Shown here: positions 1-6,135 of the stretch, one piece after another
Layout of the letters: every line of letters begins with the position of its first letter
How positions within the stretch are numbered: the stretch's first letter is position 1
Notes under the pieces: generated by a model
Databases searched by the model: none
The model's input: the letters and a program-made list of their open reading frames with translations, nothing else
Told to the model about the DNA's origin: nothing
Translations under genes and position numbers: made by a program
Source: Gammaproteobacteria bacterium
Lineage (GTDB): Bacteria; Pseudomonadota; Gammaproteobacteria; Competibacterales; Competibacteraceae
NCBI GenBank assembly: GCA_020047885.1
Contig: JAIFNF010000029.1
Coordinates: 1-10,137, forward strand
DNA: 10,137 nucleotides
Direction: 5' to 3'

Positions 1-204
1 GTTGGGGGGAGGGGTCTGAACGCTTACATCACGGTTTCAACTTGCCTAGACTTTAGACTAAAAAAGGTAGTTGCAGTCATTATGATTGTCAACACAACAA
101 GAAATGAAATTTTTATGGCATGGTGCTGAAAAATACACCTCAGAACTTTTGCAAAATCCTTTGCCCCATTATTGAAAAATGCGGTCTTTTGCGGAGAAAA
201 ATTG
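1..204. other. AT-richer non-coding leader before the ceramidase-like gene
   Basis: This stretch is clearly richer in A and T than the rest of the window, and I see no convincing gene in it. A minus-strand open frame covers part of it (24-251), but it overlaps the start of the real gene and resembles no known protein. A short direct repeat TAGACT occurs at 47-52 and 54-59. I could not identify a promoter with well-spaced -35 and -10 boxes, although the region must carry the signals for the gene that follows unless that gene is read through from outside the window. Confidence 0.5.
193..198 (+). promoter_or_regulatory. Ribosome binding site GGAGAA of the ceramidase-like gene
   Basis: GGAG at 193-196 lies 8 nt before the ATG at 205. 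This favours that ATG over the in-frame TTG at 172, which has no comparable motif in front of it and would add only 11 residues of non-hydrophobic sequence. Confidence 0.7.
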
Positions 205-990
205 ATGACCCTGCGAACTCGCTTGATCGTTGTGTTCACCATGCTGTGCATCGTGGCGGCATTTCTATTGCCTGCCGTACCACAATCTATTGAATACCAT
301 CATTTCGCTGATCGGCGCGACTGGTTGGGAATCCACAATTTTCTCGATGTCGTCTCAAATATGGCCTTCCTGATCGTCGGCATCGCCGGGCTGGTCATTG
401 TTTTTGGGGGGCGGGCGCGATTCGAGTTTAAGAGTGAGCGCTGGCCCTACGCGGTGTTTTTCCTTGGCGCACTGCTGACCGCGTTGGGATCCGGTTATTA
501 CCACCTTGCCCCAGACAATGAAACGCTGTTCTGGGACCGGCTGCCGATGACCATCGCGTTCATGGGGCTGGTGTCGAGTCAGATTGTGGATCGGATCAAC
601 CTGCGGGCGGGGCTGGTATTGCTCATTCCGATGCTGCTGATCGGGGCGGCTTCCGTTATCTACTGGCGGGCCACCGAGCGAGCGGGGACGGGCAATGTGA
701 TTCCCTATGGAGTTTTGCAAGGCTACTCCGTGGTTATCGTCCTGCTACTGGCCAGGCTGAGTCCGTCACGCTATACCCGGGGCAACGATCTGTATTGGGT
801 GTTCGGGTGGTATGTACTGAGCAAGATTCTGGAAACGTTCGATGTAGAAGTTCTACATCTGGGCAGTGTGGTCAGCGGTCACACGTTGAAGCACCTTGCG
901 GCGGCCATCGCGGGCTTCACCGTTTGTTACATGTTGATGCACCGGACTCTTAGAGGCTGTCTAAAAGAGGCCGTCGAAAAACGCCTCTGA
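205..990 (+). CDS. Ceramidase-like integral membrane hydrolase (CREST superfamily)
   Basis: This 261-residue protein has about seven hydrophobic membrane segments (roughly 5-23, 46-68, 82-100, 110-128, 135-153, 166-184, 225-245). It carries the full set of metal-site residues of the alkaline ceramidase/CREST superfamily: Ser96 and His100 in GSGYYHLAPDN, Asp111 in WDRLPM, and His226 and His230 in GHTLKHL. Family members are zinc-dependent membrane hydrolases acting on amide bonds of lipids. Bacterial relatives are mostly uncharacterised, so the substrate (a ceramide-like or other acyl amide) is inferred only. The ATG at 205 is preferred because GGAGAA lies 8 nt upstream; an in-frame TTG at 172 would add 11 residues. 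The gene is the only plus-strand gene in the window and converges on the SYLF lipoprotein gene, with a hairpin between the two. I am sure of the superfamily and unsure of the reaction. Confidence 0.85.
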   Translation: MTLRTRLIVVFTMLCIVAAFLLPAVPQSIEYHHFADRRDWLGIHNFLDVVSNMAFLIVGIAGLVIVFGGRARFEFKSERWPYAVFFLGALLTALGSGYYHLAPDNETLFWDRLPMTIAFMGLVSSQIVDRINLRAGLVLLIPMLLIGAASVIYWRATERAGTGNVIPYGVLQGYSVVIVLLLARLSPSRYTRGNDLYWVFGWYVLSKILETFDVEVLHLGSVVSGHTLKHLAAAIAGFTVCYMLMHRTLRGCLKEAVEKRL

Positions 991-1047
991 GTGAATGGTG
1001 AGCGGACGTTCTTGGCCACTTTGGGTTCCCGTACTATGGCCAGTCGT

Positions 1048-1081
1048 TGCCGACGCCGCCTATTCGGATAGGGCGTCGGCA
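1048..1081. terminator. Hairpin between convergent genes, probable bidirectional terminator
   Basis: GCCGACGCC at 1049-1057 is the exact reverse complement of GGCGTCGGC at 1072-1080, and T1048 can pair with A1081. The inner part can pair further (CCTAT with ATAGG around a TCGG loop), leaving a two-base bulge. The hairpin lies between a plus-strand gene ending at 990 and a minus-strand gene ending at 1108, the usual place for a shared terminator. Neither side has a clear T-run, so intrinsic termination is likely but not certain. Confidence 0.65.
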
Positions 1082-1107
1082 GGCTTTAAAATTGATCGAC
1101 GATTCGC

Positions 1108-1683
1108 TTACAGGTCAAGCGGTGTTATCCGGTTGCCATTCAGGCTCACGTTCGCCCTTAGACCTGAGTTCGTCAGCACGAAGCCCACGATGGGCTGCTG
1201 TGCGGTCTGGGTGGTGACCCGAGCGTTGGCACCCACCGTCAGCAACGATAGGGAGCCATCGACGCCGGCCGTCCAGCCCTGGCTCGCCTCGAAGCGGTCC
1301 AGTGCATCCTGTGTCATAAACAGGATGAACACCGCCTGCGACTGCGTACCCGCCTGAAGTCCGACCGAGGCCTCGGTCATGCGGAAGTAGCCAGTGGACT
1401 TGCCGCCCCGCCTTAATGCGCCTTGGCCTTGCGATCCGCCGACGATGAAGCCGGCGGAAATCACCGACGGAAATACTAGTACGCCCCTTGCCGATGCGAC
1501 GATTTCTGCCGATCCGGGTGCTTCCTGGTACAGACGTGACAGGGCACTGTCGATGGCAGAATCGATGGCCTTGCGCTGCATCGCGGGATCGCCGGAATTT
1601 CCGCTGGTGGTGGTGCAACCCGTCGTGAAGAGCGCAAGAGCCGCCAGCGAGAGGCCTGCGGTAACGAAGTTTCGTCTATTCAT
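1108..1683 (-). CDS. SYLF/YSC84-domain lipoprotein
   Basis: This 191-residue protein starts with a short basic region, a hydrophobic stretch and then TTGC (Cys23), which reads as a lipoprotein signal peptide. The predicted product is anchored in the envelope and begins CTTTSGNSG. The rest matches the SYLF/YSC84 family: a helical region with AIDSAIDSALSRLY (about 40-52), ARGVLVFPSVISAGFIVGG (65-83), RGGKSTGYFRMTEASVGLQAG (about 92-112) and a C-terminal beta-rich part with SQAVFILFMTQDALDRF. Family members in eukaryotes bind phosphoinositides; bacterial lipoprotein versions are of unclear role, so a lipid-binding or envelope role is inference. The start is supported by AAGGGGT (1689-1695 on the opposite strand) about 6 nt upstream. 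The gene appears to be transcribed alone, with a long structured gap upstream. Confidence 0.88.
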   Translation of the reverse strand: MNRRNFVTAGLSLAALALFTTGCTTTSGNSGDPAMQRKAIDSAIDSALSRLYQEAPGSAEIVASARGVLVFPSVISAGFIVGGSQGQGALRRGGKSTGYFRMTEASVGLQAGTQSQAVFILFMTQDALDRFEASQGWTAGVDGSLSLLTVGANARVTTQTAQQPIVGFVLTNSGLRANVSLNGNRITPLDL

Positions 1684-1713
1684 TGTTTACCCCTTGTGAA
1701 TTGTTCCATGGAG

Positions 1714-1730
1714 TGCAGCCGCGAGCTGCA
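1714..1730. other. Short hairpin in the leader of the SYLF gene
   Basis: TGCAGC (1714-1719) and GCTGCA (1725-1730) are perfect inverted repeats around a 5-nt loop, and the palindrome AACCGGTT (1730-1737) follows directly. They lie 31-54 bp upstream of the SYLF start codon, so they could be an operator or part of the 5' leader. Function is not known. Confidence 0.35.
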
Positions 1731-1756
1731 ACCGGTTATGAGTTACTTCCTACCCT

Positions 1757-1829
1757 AAATTTTCCGGTGATTGGATGAGATTCGACGGTCTACCCTGCCC
1801 TGTGACCCGCCATTATCACCGGAAAATTT
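1757..1829. repeat. 73-bp segment with perfect 15-bp inverted terminal repeats
   Basis: AAATTTTCCGGTGAT at 1757-1771 is the exact reverse complement of ATCACCGGAAAATTT at 1815-1829, with 43 bp between. The segment lies in the gap between the SYLF gene and the permease gene. It could be a very small MITE-like element, a long-stem transcription terminator for the permease transcript, or a pair of regulator sites. No clear target-site duplication flanks it, so mobility is only a possibility. Confidence 0.6.
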
Positions 1830-1854
1830 TTTCTGACGCCAACCGTTTGAATAA

Positions 1855-1910
1855 CCGTCATCCTGGCTTAACCCGAATCCAGTCTGGATTCCGCTACGCG
1901 GCATTCGGGG
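1855..1910. repeat. Palindromic intergenic repeat, REP-like, possible terminator of the permease transcript
   Basis: The segment begins CCGTCATCCTGG and contains GAATCCAG T CTGGATTC (1875-1891), a near-perfect palindrome. Outer arms CCCGAAT (1872-1878) and ATTCGGG (1903-1909) are also complementary, giving alternative stems. The wording resembles the dispersed GTCAT...GAATCCAG...TGGATTCCG repeats common between genes in many proteobacteria. It begins 7 bp past the stop codon of the permease gene, so it could also end that transcript. Copy number in the genome cannot be judged from one window. Confidence 0.5.
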
Positions 1911-1916
1911 AGAGAA

Positions 1917-3257
1917 CTAACCCAGCATCGAAGCCAGGATCCAGACATAGAGTGCTCCGATTGACAATTGCGTCGCCGCGATCGGCAGTCCGATGCGCAG
2001 GAATTGCACGAAGCTGACGTGCCGGCCCCGTGAGGCGCAGATGCCGACGGCCACGACATTGGCCGATGCGCCGATCAGCGTGGCGTTGCCACCCAGGGTG
2101 CCGCCAAACATCATGGCGACAAATACCGGCAGCGTAGCGTTGGGCCAGTCGGTGAAACCGGGGGCGAGCGCAATCTCCGGAACCGCCTGGGCCGCCACCA
2201 GGTAGCCGGTGATCATCACCAGCGCGGCCGCGACCACCGGGATGTTCGCCAGCAAGCTCGACAGGAAGCCGATGCCGACCAGCGACAGGAAGGCCACTGA
2301 CAGCAAATCGGCTCCGAACCACTGGTAGATCTGGATCGACAGGCCTTGCAGCAATTCGGTCTTGATGAAGGCTCGGACCAGAGTGAAGATGGCGCCGAGA
2401 AACACGAGCGTCTTCCAATCCACGTCCCGGATGACCGCGCCAACCGGCTCGACGCGCACGCCGTAGACCACGAGCAGCGCCAGCGCCGCGACGATGATTG
2501 CGACCTGGGGCGGGACGATGCGGGTCGGCAAATACTCCCCAACCAGGAACAGGATCACCATGGTCAGGAGCACCAGCAGCGCCAGCGCCAGAAAGCCGGG
2601 TCGCTCGATGGTGATCTGCGGACGCTCATCCGGCAGGGTCACCCGCGCTGCCCAGATCTTCGGCAGAAGGAGCGGCAGCAGCGGCACGACCGCCAGCACC
2701 GCCAGCAGGCCCCCCAGGCTCACCATGCGCAGATAATCGGTGAACGACAGCCCGATCGCACTGCCGACCAGAAAGGTCGCGGGGTCGCCCACCAGGGTCA
2801 ACATGCCAGCCGCGTTACTGACGATGGCGGTGATGATCAGCGGTCCGACGAAATCGACCTTGAGCGCCAGGCAAACCCCGACGATGACCGGCGCCACCAG
2901 GATGACGGCGGTCGCATTGGGCAACACGGCGCACACCGGCGCAACCAGCGCGACGATCAGCAGCAGGAGTCGCCTGCCGCTACCGCCGGTGGCGCGGAGG
3001 AACGCCTCCCCAATCCAGTCGAAGATCCCGGTCTTGCCGATCACTCGCGCCACCACCATGCCGCCGAAGAGTAGGGAAAGCGGGCCGCCGGCGGTGTGGA
3101 CGATCGGTATCAAATCGCTGCCGTCGAGGACCCCGAACACGATCAGGACGCTGACCCCGAGCAGAGCGGCCACTACCATATCGATCAGGTCGAACGCGAT
3201 CAGGAGGATCACGGCAACAAAGACGCCGATAGTGAGATAAATCTGAAAGTTGGTCAT
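1917..3257 (-). CDS. SLC13/ArsB-NhaD-type (CitMHS-like) inner-membrane permease
   Basis: This 446-residue protein is almost wholly hydrophobic, with about 11 or 12 membrane segments. It shows the two-repeat plan of the ion transporter superfamily: NAAGMLTLVGDP at 148-159 in the first half and GGNATLIGASAN at 389-400 in the second, each typical of the hairpin region that holds substrate. LPNATAV (112-118) and SLLANIPVVAA (334-344) also fit. Relatives move dicarboxylates, citrate, arsenite, sulfate or sodium/protons by secondary transport; the substrate cannot be told from sequence. The gene starts 11 bp after the stop of the amino-acid binding-protein gene, so the two are almost certainly co-transcribed. 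The ribosome binding site is weak (GAGTGA overlapping the upstream stop), which suggests translational coupling. A partnership with the binding protein would be unusual for this family. Confidence 0.87.
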   Translation of the reverse strand: MTNFQIYLTIGVFVAVILLIAFDLIDMVVAALLGVSVLIVFGVLDGSDLIPIVHTAGGPLSLLFGGMVVARVIGKTGIFDWIGEAFLRATGGSGRRLLLLIVALVAPVCAVLPNATAVILVAPVIVGVCLALKVDFVGPLIITAIVSNAAGMLTLVGDPATFLVGSAIGLSFTDYLRMVSLGGLLAVLAVVPLLPLLLPKIWAARVTLPDERPQITIERPGFLALALLVLLTMVILFLVGEYLPTRIVPPQVAIIVAALALLVVYGVRVEPVGAVIRDVDWKTLVFLGAIFTLVRAFIKTELLQGLSIQIYQWFGADLLSVAFLSLVGIGFLSSLLANIPVVAAALVMITGYLVAAQAVPEIALAPGFTDWPNATLPVFVAMMFGGTLGGNATLIGASANVVAVGICASRGRHVSFVQFLRIGLPIAATQLSIGALYVWILASMLG

Positions 3258-3268
3258 TAGGGCGTCAC

Positions 3269-4294
3269 TCAGTCAATCGGTGGAGCATAGTGGAGTCCAC
3301 CCTGGGTCCAGAGCCGGTTGAGGCCGCGCTCGATTTTGAGCGAACTGTCGCGCCCGACATTGCGCTCATATATCTCGCCGTAGTTGCCGACGACCCGCAA
3401 AGCCCGTATTCCCCAGCCGGTCTCGATACCCAGCGAGCGGGCGATGATATTCGCCTCCTCGGTAGTCCGCCGCACCAGGGGGTTCCGGTTCTCCGCGAGG
3501 ATTGTATCCAGATTGCCGCGCGTGACGCCGTATTCCTCCGCGAAAATCAGGACGTTCAGGACCCAGCGGATTACCGTGGCCCACTCCGGATCTCCACCCC
3601 AGACGGCGGGACTGAACGGTTCCCTGGAGATGCGTTCGGGCAGGATCACAAAGTCCTGAGCCTCTTTGGGCGCCCGCAGGTGCATGGCGGCCAGTAGACT
3701 CGCGTCCGAGGTGTAGGCGCGACAGCGGCCGGCAAACAAGGCTTTCGCGGCTTCGGGAGCCGAGTCGATCACCAACGGTTTCACCGACCAGCCTTTGGTC
3801 TCGAAATAGGCAGCGAGGTTGCGCTGGTGCGTCGTTCCCCTTTCCACGCAAATGGTCGCGCCATCGAGCTCGGCGAGGGTCGTAATCTTGGCCGGGACCA
3901 TGAAGCCCTGACCGTCGTAGAAGAGAATGCCGGGAAACTGCACCTTCAACACCGCCTCGCGGGTGAGGGTCCAGGTGGTGTTGTTCAGCAACAGGTCAAT
4001 CCGGCGCGTTTGCAGTGCGGGGAAACGGGTCGAGGCGAGCAGCGGCACGAGTTCGACCTTGTCCGGATCACCGAGGACCGCCGCCGCCACCGCACGGCAG
4101 AAGTCCACGTCGAACCCGCGCCAGCGTCCGTCGGCGTCCTGCTCGGAGAAGCCTGGAATATCCTCGCTGACCCCGCAGCGCAGTTGCCCGCGGGTCTTCA
4201 CGCCATTCAGCACCTCGCCGGCCTCGACCTGCGGCAGAACCGCGAGCGCCAGGACCAGCAGGGCGGCACAACAAATCGTCCAGTCGATTTTCAT
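3269..4294 (-). CDS. aapJ: AapJ/BztA-type amino-acid-binding periplasmic protein
   Basis: This 341-residue protein has a signal peptide (about 1-25, MKIDWTICCAALLVLALAVL...VEAG). It then matches the general L-amino-acid binding protein AapJ along its length: GQLRCGV (36-42), GFDVDFCRAVAAAV (60-73), NNTTWTLTRE (104-113), FYDGQGFMV (125-133), a GRCRAYTSDASLLAA region, VGNYGEIYERNVG and the C-terminal LWTQGGLHYAPPI. AapJ normally delivers amino acids to the ABC permease AapQMP. Here no ABC genes follow; instead an SLC13-type permease gene begins 11 bp downstream. I chose the ATG at 4294 because CGGAGG lies 6 nt upstream and a signal peptide follows at once. An in-frame start at 4456 would add 54 residues of unrelated basic sequence and overlap the channel gene. 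Possible jobs are binding for an unlinked ABC system, a binding subunit for the neighbouring permease, or sensing. Confidence 0.9.
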   Translation of the reverse strand: MKIDWTICCAALLVLALAVLPQVEAGEVLNGVKTRGQLRCGVSEDIPGFSEQDADGRWRGFDVDFCRAVAAAVLGDPDKVELVPLLASTRFPALQTRRIDLLLNNTTWTLTREAVLKVQFPGILFYDGQGFMVPAKITTLAELDGATICVERGTTHQRNLAAYFETKGWSVKPLVIDSAPEAAKALFAGRCRAYTSDASLLAAMHLRAPKEAQDFVILPERISREPFSPAVWGGDPEWATVIRWVLNVLIFAEEYGVTRGNLDTILAENRNPLVRRTTEEANIIARSLGIETGWGIRALRVVGNYGEIYERNVGRDSSLKIERGLNRLWTQGGLHYAPPID

Positions 4295-4300
4295 CCAGAG

Positions 4301-4306
4301 CCTCCG
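4301..4306 (-). promoter_or_regulatory. Ribosome binding site CGGAGG that fixes the AapJ-like start
   Basis: CCTCCG on the plus strand reads CGGAGG on the coding strand, 6 nt before the ATG at 4294. It is the best ribosome binding site in the window and rules out the longer in-frame start. The surrounding CCTCCGGGAGG is self-complementary. Confidence 0.75.
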
Positions 4307-4369
4307 GGAGGGGGTGAGTGTTGACATCGAGAGAGCGTACCCGCGCACCATGATTTTCGGCCAGTTTCG

Positions 4370-4404
4370 GTTAAAAGGGCGGAGTTGGCATGGCGTCAAG
4401 TATA
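4370..4404 (-). promoter_or_regulatory. Candidate promoter(s) for the binding-protein/permease pair
   Basis: On the coding strand TTGACG (4394-4399) is followed after 18 nt by TTTAAC (4370-4375), a fair sigma-70-like pair. TATACT (4399-4404), a good -10 by itself, overlaps the -35 but has only a weak -35 in front. The site lies in the 148-bp gap between the channel stop and the binding-protein start, so the pair may be expressed apart from the channel gene. Confidence 0.4.
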
Positions 4405-4442
4405 GCCGATCGGACCGCCCAGACCTGCGGCAGAACGCCCGC

Positions 4443-5147
4443 CTAATGCCGTTCATTGGCGGCGAGGAACTTGCCGACCAGCATGGCGATAAGGATCGTC
4501 ATGTACAACTGGCCGGAAAGACCGATCAGGATCGCCACGGACCGGGTCAGGTGGGAAACGACTATCACGTCGCCGTAGCCAACGGTCGTCAGGGTAATGA
4601 ACGACAGATACAAGTAGTCGCCGTATTCCGGTGTGCCGTTGTCGGGAAGCAGGATGCCCACGCTTTCCGCGCCATGGAAGAACCGGTGGACGCCGTTCGC
4701 GATGCTGAACAAGGTCGCGCCGAGCACGCCCAGAAGCACATACCCGTTGACCGAACTGAGAATGATGGTCGGCGTCACAACCCGGCTGCGGGCGATGTGG
4801 CGGATCATCAGCACCACGATGACCGCCAGCGTGACCGAGGACGTGCCGAAATCGATCAGGGACATCCAATCGGTCTTGATGTAATGATGGATCCACGTGG
4901 TTGCGGCCGTCAGGATCGTCAACGGCAGCAGAACCCTCCGGGAGCGTGCGGAAAACTCGAGCGAGTAGATGCCCGAAAAAAAGATCCCGGTGAGCAGCAA
5001 GTCGCGGACTAGCGAATTGTCTTGCTGGAACAGTGGGTAAAACAGGATCAGGGTCAGCAGGCAGACCAGCAGGATGATGTTATTGCCGGCGAGACGTTCG
5101 GGATGCGTCATGCTGTGGGTTCCGCTTGAATGATTGCTAATGGACAT
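4443..5147 (-). CDS. Potassium-channel-like membrane protein (Ion_trans_2 pore)
   Basis: This 234-residue protein has about five hydrophobic segments (about 23-40, 48-63, 72-86, 98-115, 128-150), a pore loop, and a last membrane helix (about 202-228). The pore loop carries TTVGYGD at 187-193, the classic potassium selectivity filter. There is no arginine-rich S4 helix, so voltage gating by the standard mechanism is unlikely, and no cytoplasmic RCK or cyclic-nucleotide domain follows. The family forms tetrameric potassium channels in the inner membrane. The start is uncertain. The ATG at 5147 has GAGG 6 nt upstream, but that GAGG lies inside a segment related to the binding-protein signal peptide. 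The in-frame ATG at 5111 would remove 12 residues and has only a weak GGA upstream. The binding-protein gene follows after 148 bp. Confidence 0.87.
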   Translation of the reverse strand: MSISNHSSGTHSMTHPERLAGNNIILLVCLLTLILFYPLFQQDNSLVRDLLLTGIFFSGIYSLEFSARSRRVLLPLTILTAATTWIHHYIKTDWMSLIDFGTSSVTLAVIVVLMIRHIARSRVVTPTIILSSVNGYVLLGVLGATLFSIANGVHRFFHGAESVGILLPDNGTPEYGDYLYLSFITLTTVGYGDVIVVSHLTRSVAILIGLSGQLYMTILIAMLVGKFLAANERH

Positions 5148-5256
5148 CGGCGGCCTCGACTCGCGGCAGGACCGCGAACGCCGAGACCAGCCTATTTCCT
5201 ACAGGACTGCCGAAGCATGATTTCGAAAGGGGATCGAACACGCCTTCAGGCCCCAT
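5148..5256. other. Gap with remnant of a binding-protein signal-peptide region
   Basis: The 39 bp at 5152-5190 match 4220-4258, the signal-peptide coding part of the AapJ-like gene, at 33 of 39 positions and in the same orientation. Read on the minus strand it gives LVSAFAVLPRVEA against LVLALAVLPQVEA in the intact gene. A stop follows six codons after this stretch, and I see no start codon in frame with a ribosome binding site. The rest of the gap, up to the MipA stop, contains only a weak TTCGA/TCGAA inverted repeat (near 5222-5238) and no strong terminator. Confidence 0.55.
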
Positions 5257-6090
5257 CTACCAGGCGTACAAGGCACCTGCCCCGTAGATCCACTGATTCT
5301 TTGATCCCTCCTGCGAGACCAGGGGGCTGTCCGCGGCATCGCCTACGATTCGCGAGTACATAACACCAGCGCCCAGGTGCCACTGTGGACTCAGGTGAAG
5401 TACCGCCACCGCCCAGCCGCGCACGTCGCGCACACCACTCCCCGGCGCGTAGATCGGCAGGCCGCTGGCCAGGGCATCGACGGGCGTCACCCCGAAGTAT
5501 TCGTCCATGTAGTCGCTGCTGCCGTAGGTAAAGGCTGCGCCACCGCCAACGGTCACCATCTTCGCTACTGGCTGCGTCACGTAGGCGTTGAGTCCTCCCG
5601 TCCAGCCGTTGTAAACGTCGCTGACGTCGCCCAGCGCCCAGGCGCTCACCCCCGCCATTTTTTGGATCTCCTGCGGATCCCGCCAGACATATCCGCCGAA
5701 GAGACCGAGGCTGATGGAGCTGTCGATTTCGTGAACCCGGTTGACAACGGGGTTGTCCACATCCTCCCGGCCGAAACGCCAGAGACCCATCGGACCCAAT
5801 TGCCAGTTGGGGTCATCGAGCACGTTGACCCGGATCTCGTTGGCCATCAGGCGGACGAAGCGCTCGCCCCCCAGGGACAATCGTCCGAAGGGGGCTGCAC
5901 CTACGTCGTAATCATCCGACCCGAAGTAATCGGGATACGCGCCCACTCCAAGCCCGATGAAATTGACCCCAGGCAGATCCAGTGGGATCGCCAACTCATC
6001 CGCATGGCCTGGCCGGGTCGCCATCACCGCTACGGTGAGTACCGCCGCCGCACGCAGGGACACCTTCATCAATTCGCTGCTTTTTTTCAT
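5257..6090 (-). CDS. MipA/OmpV-family outer-membrane protein
   Basis: This 277-residue protein has a signal peptide (about 1-30, ending RPGHA before DELAIP) and then the MipA/OmpV pattern: GLGVGAYPDYFGSDDYD (46-62), GAAPFGRLSLGG, and alternating beta strands up to a C-terminal GAGALYAW. The terminal aromatic residue is typical of proteins inserted by the Bam machinery. MipA in E. coli is linked to a murein-synthesis complex and OmpV-type proteins are general barrels, so the function is known only at family level. CAGGA about 7 nt before the ATG supports this start; a second Met at residue 8 lacks a ribosome binding site. The gene begins 45 bp after the stop of the upstream barrel gene, which suggests a shared transcript. 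Length is normal for the family. Confidence 0.88.
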   Translation of the reverse strand: MKKSSELMKVSLRAAAVLTVAVMATRPGHADELAIPLDLPGVNFIGLGVGAYPDYFGSDDYDVGAAPFGRLSLGGERFVRLMANEIRVNVLDDPNWQLGPMGLWRFGREDVDNPVVNRVHEIDSSISLGLFGGYVWRDPQEIQKMAGVSAWALGDVSDVYNGWTGGLNAYVTQPVAKMVTVGGGAAFTYGSSDYMDEYFGVTPVDALASGLPIYAPGSGVRDVRGWAVAVLHLSPQWHLGAGVMYSRIVGDAADSPLVSQEGSKNQWIYGAGALYAW

Positions 6091-6135
6091 TTTCGATCCT
6101 GAGTGGTTGGAAATTGGAAACGTGGGCGCGAGACC

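Noticed and set aside
24..251. Minus-strand open frame of 75 residues at the window start
   Set aside because: It overlaps the well-supported start of the ceramidase-like gene, has no clear ribosome binding site and resembles nothing known.
2346..3074. Long plus-strand open frame of 242 residues inside the permease gene
   Set aside because: It is rich in Asp, Arg, Gln and His in the pattern expected from the reverse strand of a hydrophobic membrane protein; the permease frame is clearly the real one.
4295..4456. N-terminal extension of the AapJ-like protein to an upstream ATG
   Set aside because: The added 54 residues are basic and unlike any signal peptide, overlap the channel gene, and lie upstream of a strong ribosome binding site for the shorter form.
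3927..5012. Plus-strand open frame of 361 residues across the binding-protein and channel genes
   Set aside because: It is antisense to two genes with full family signatures and has low-complexity composition typical of a shadow frame.
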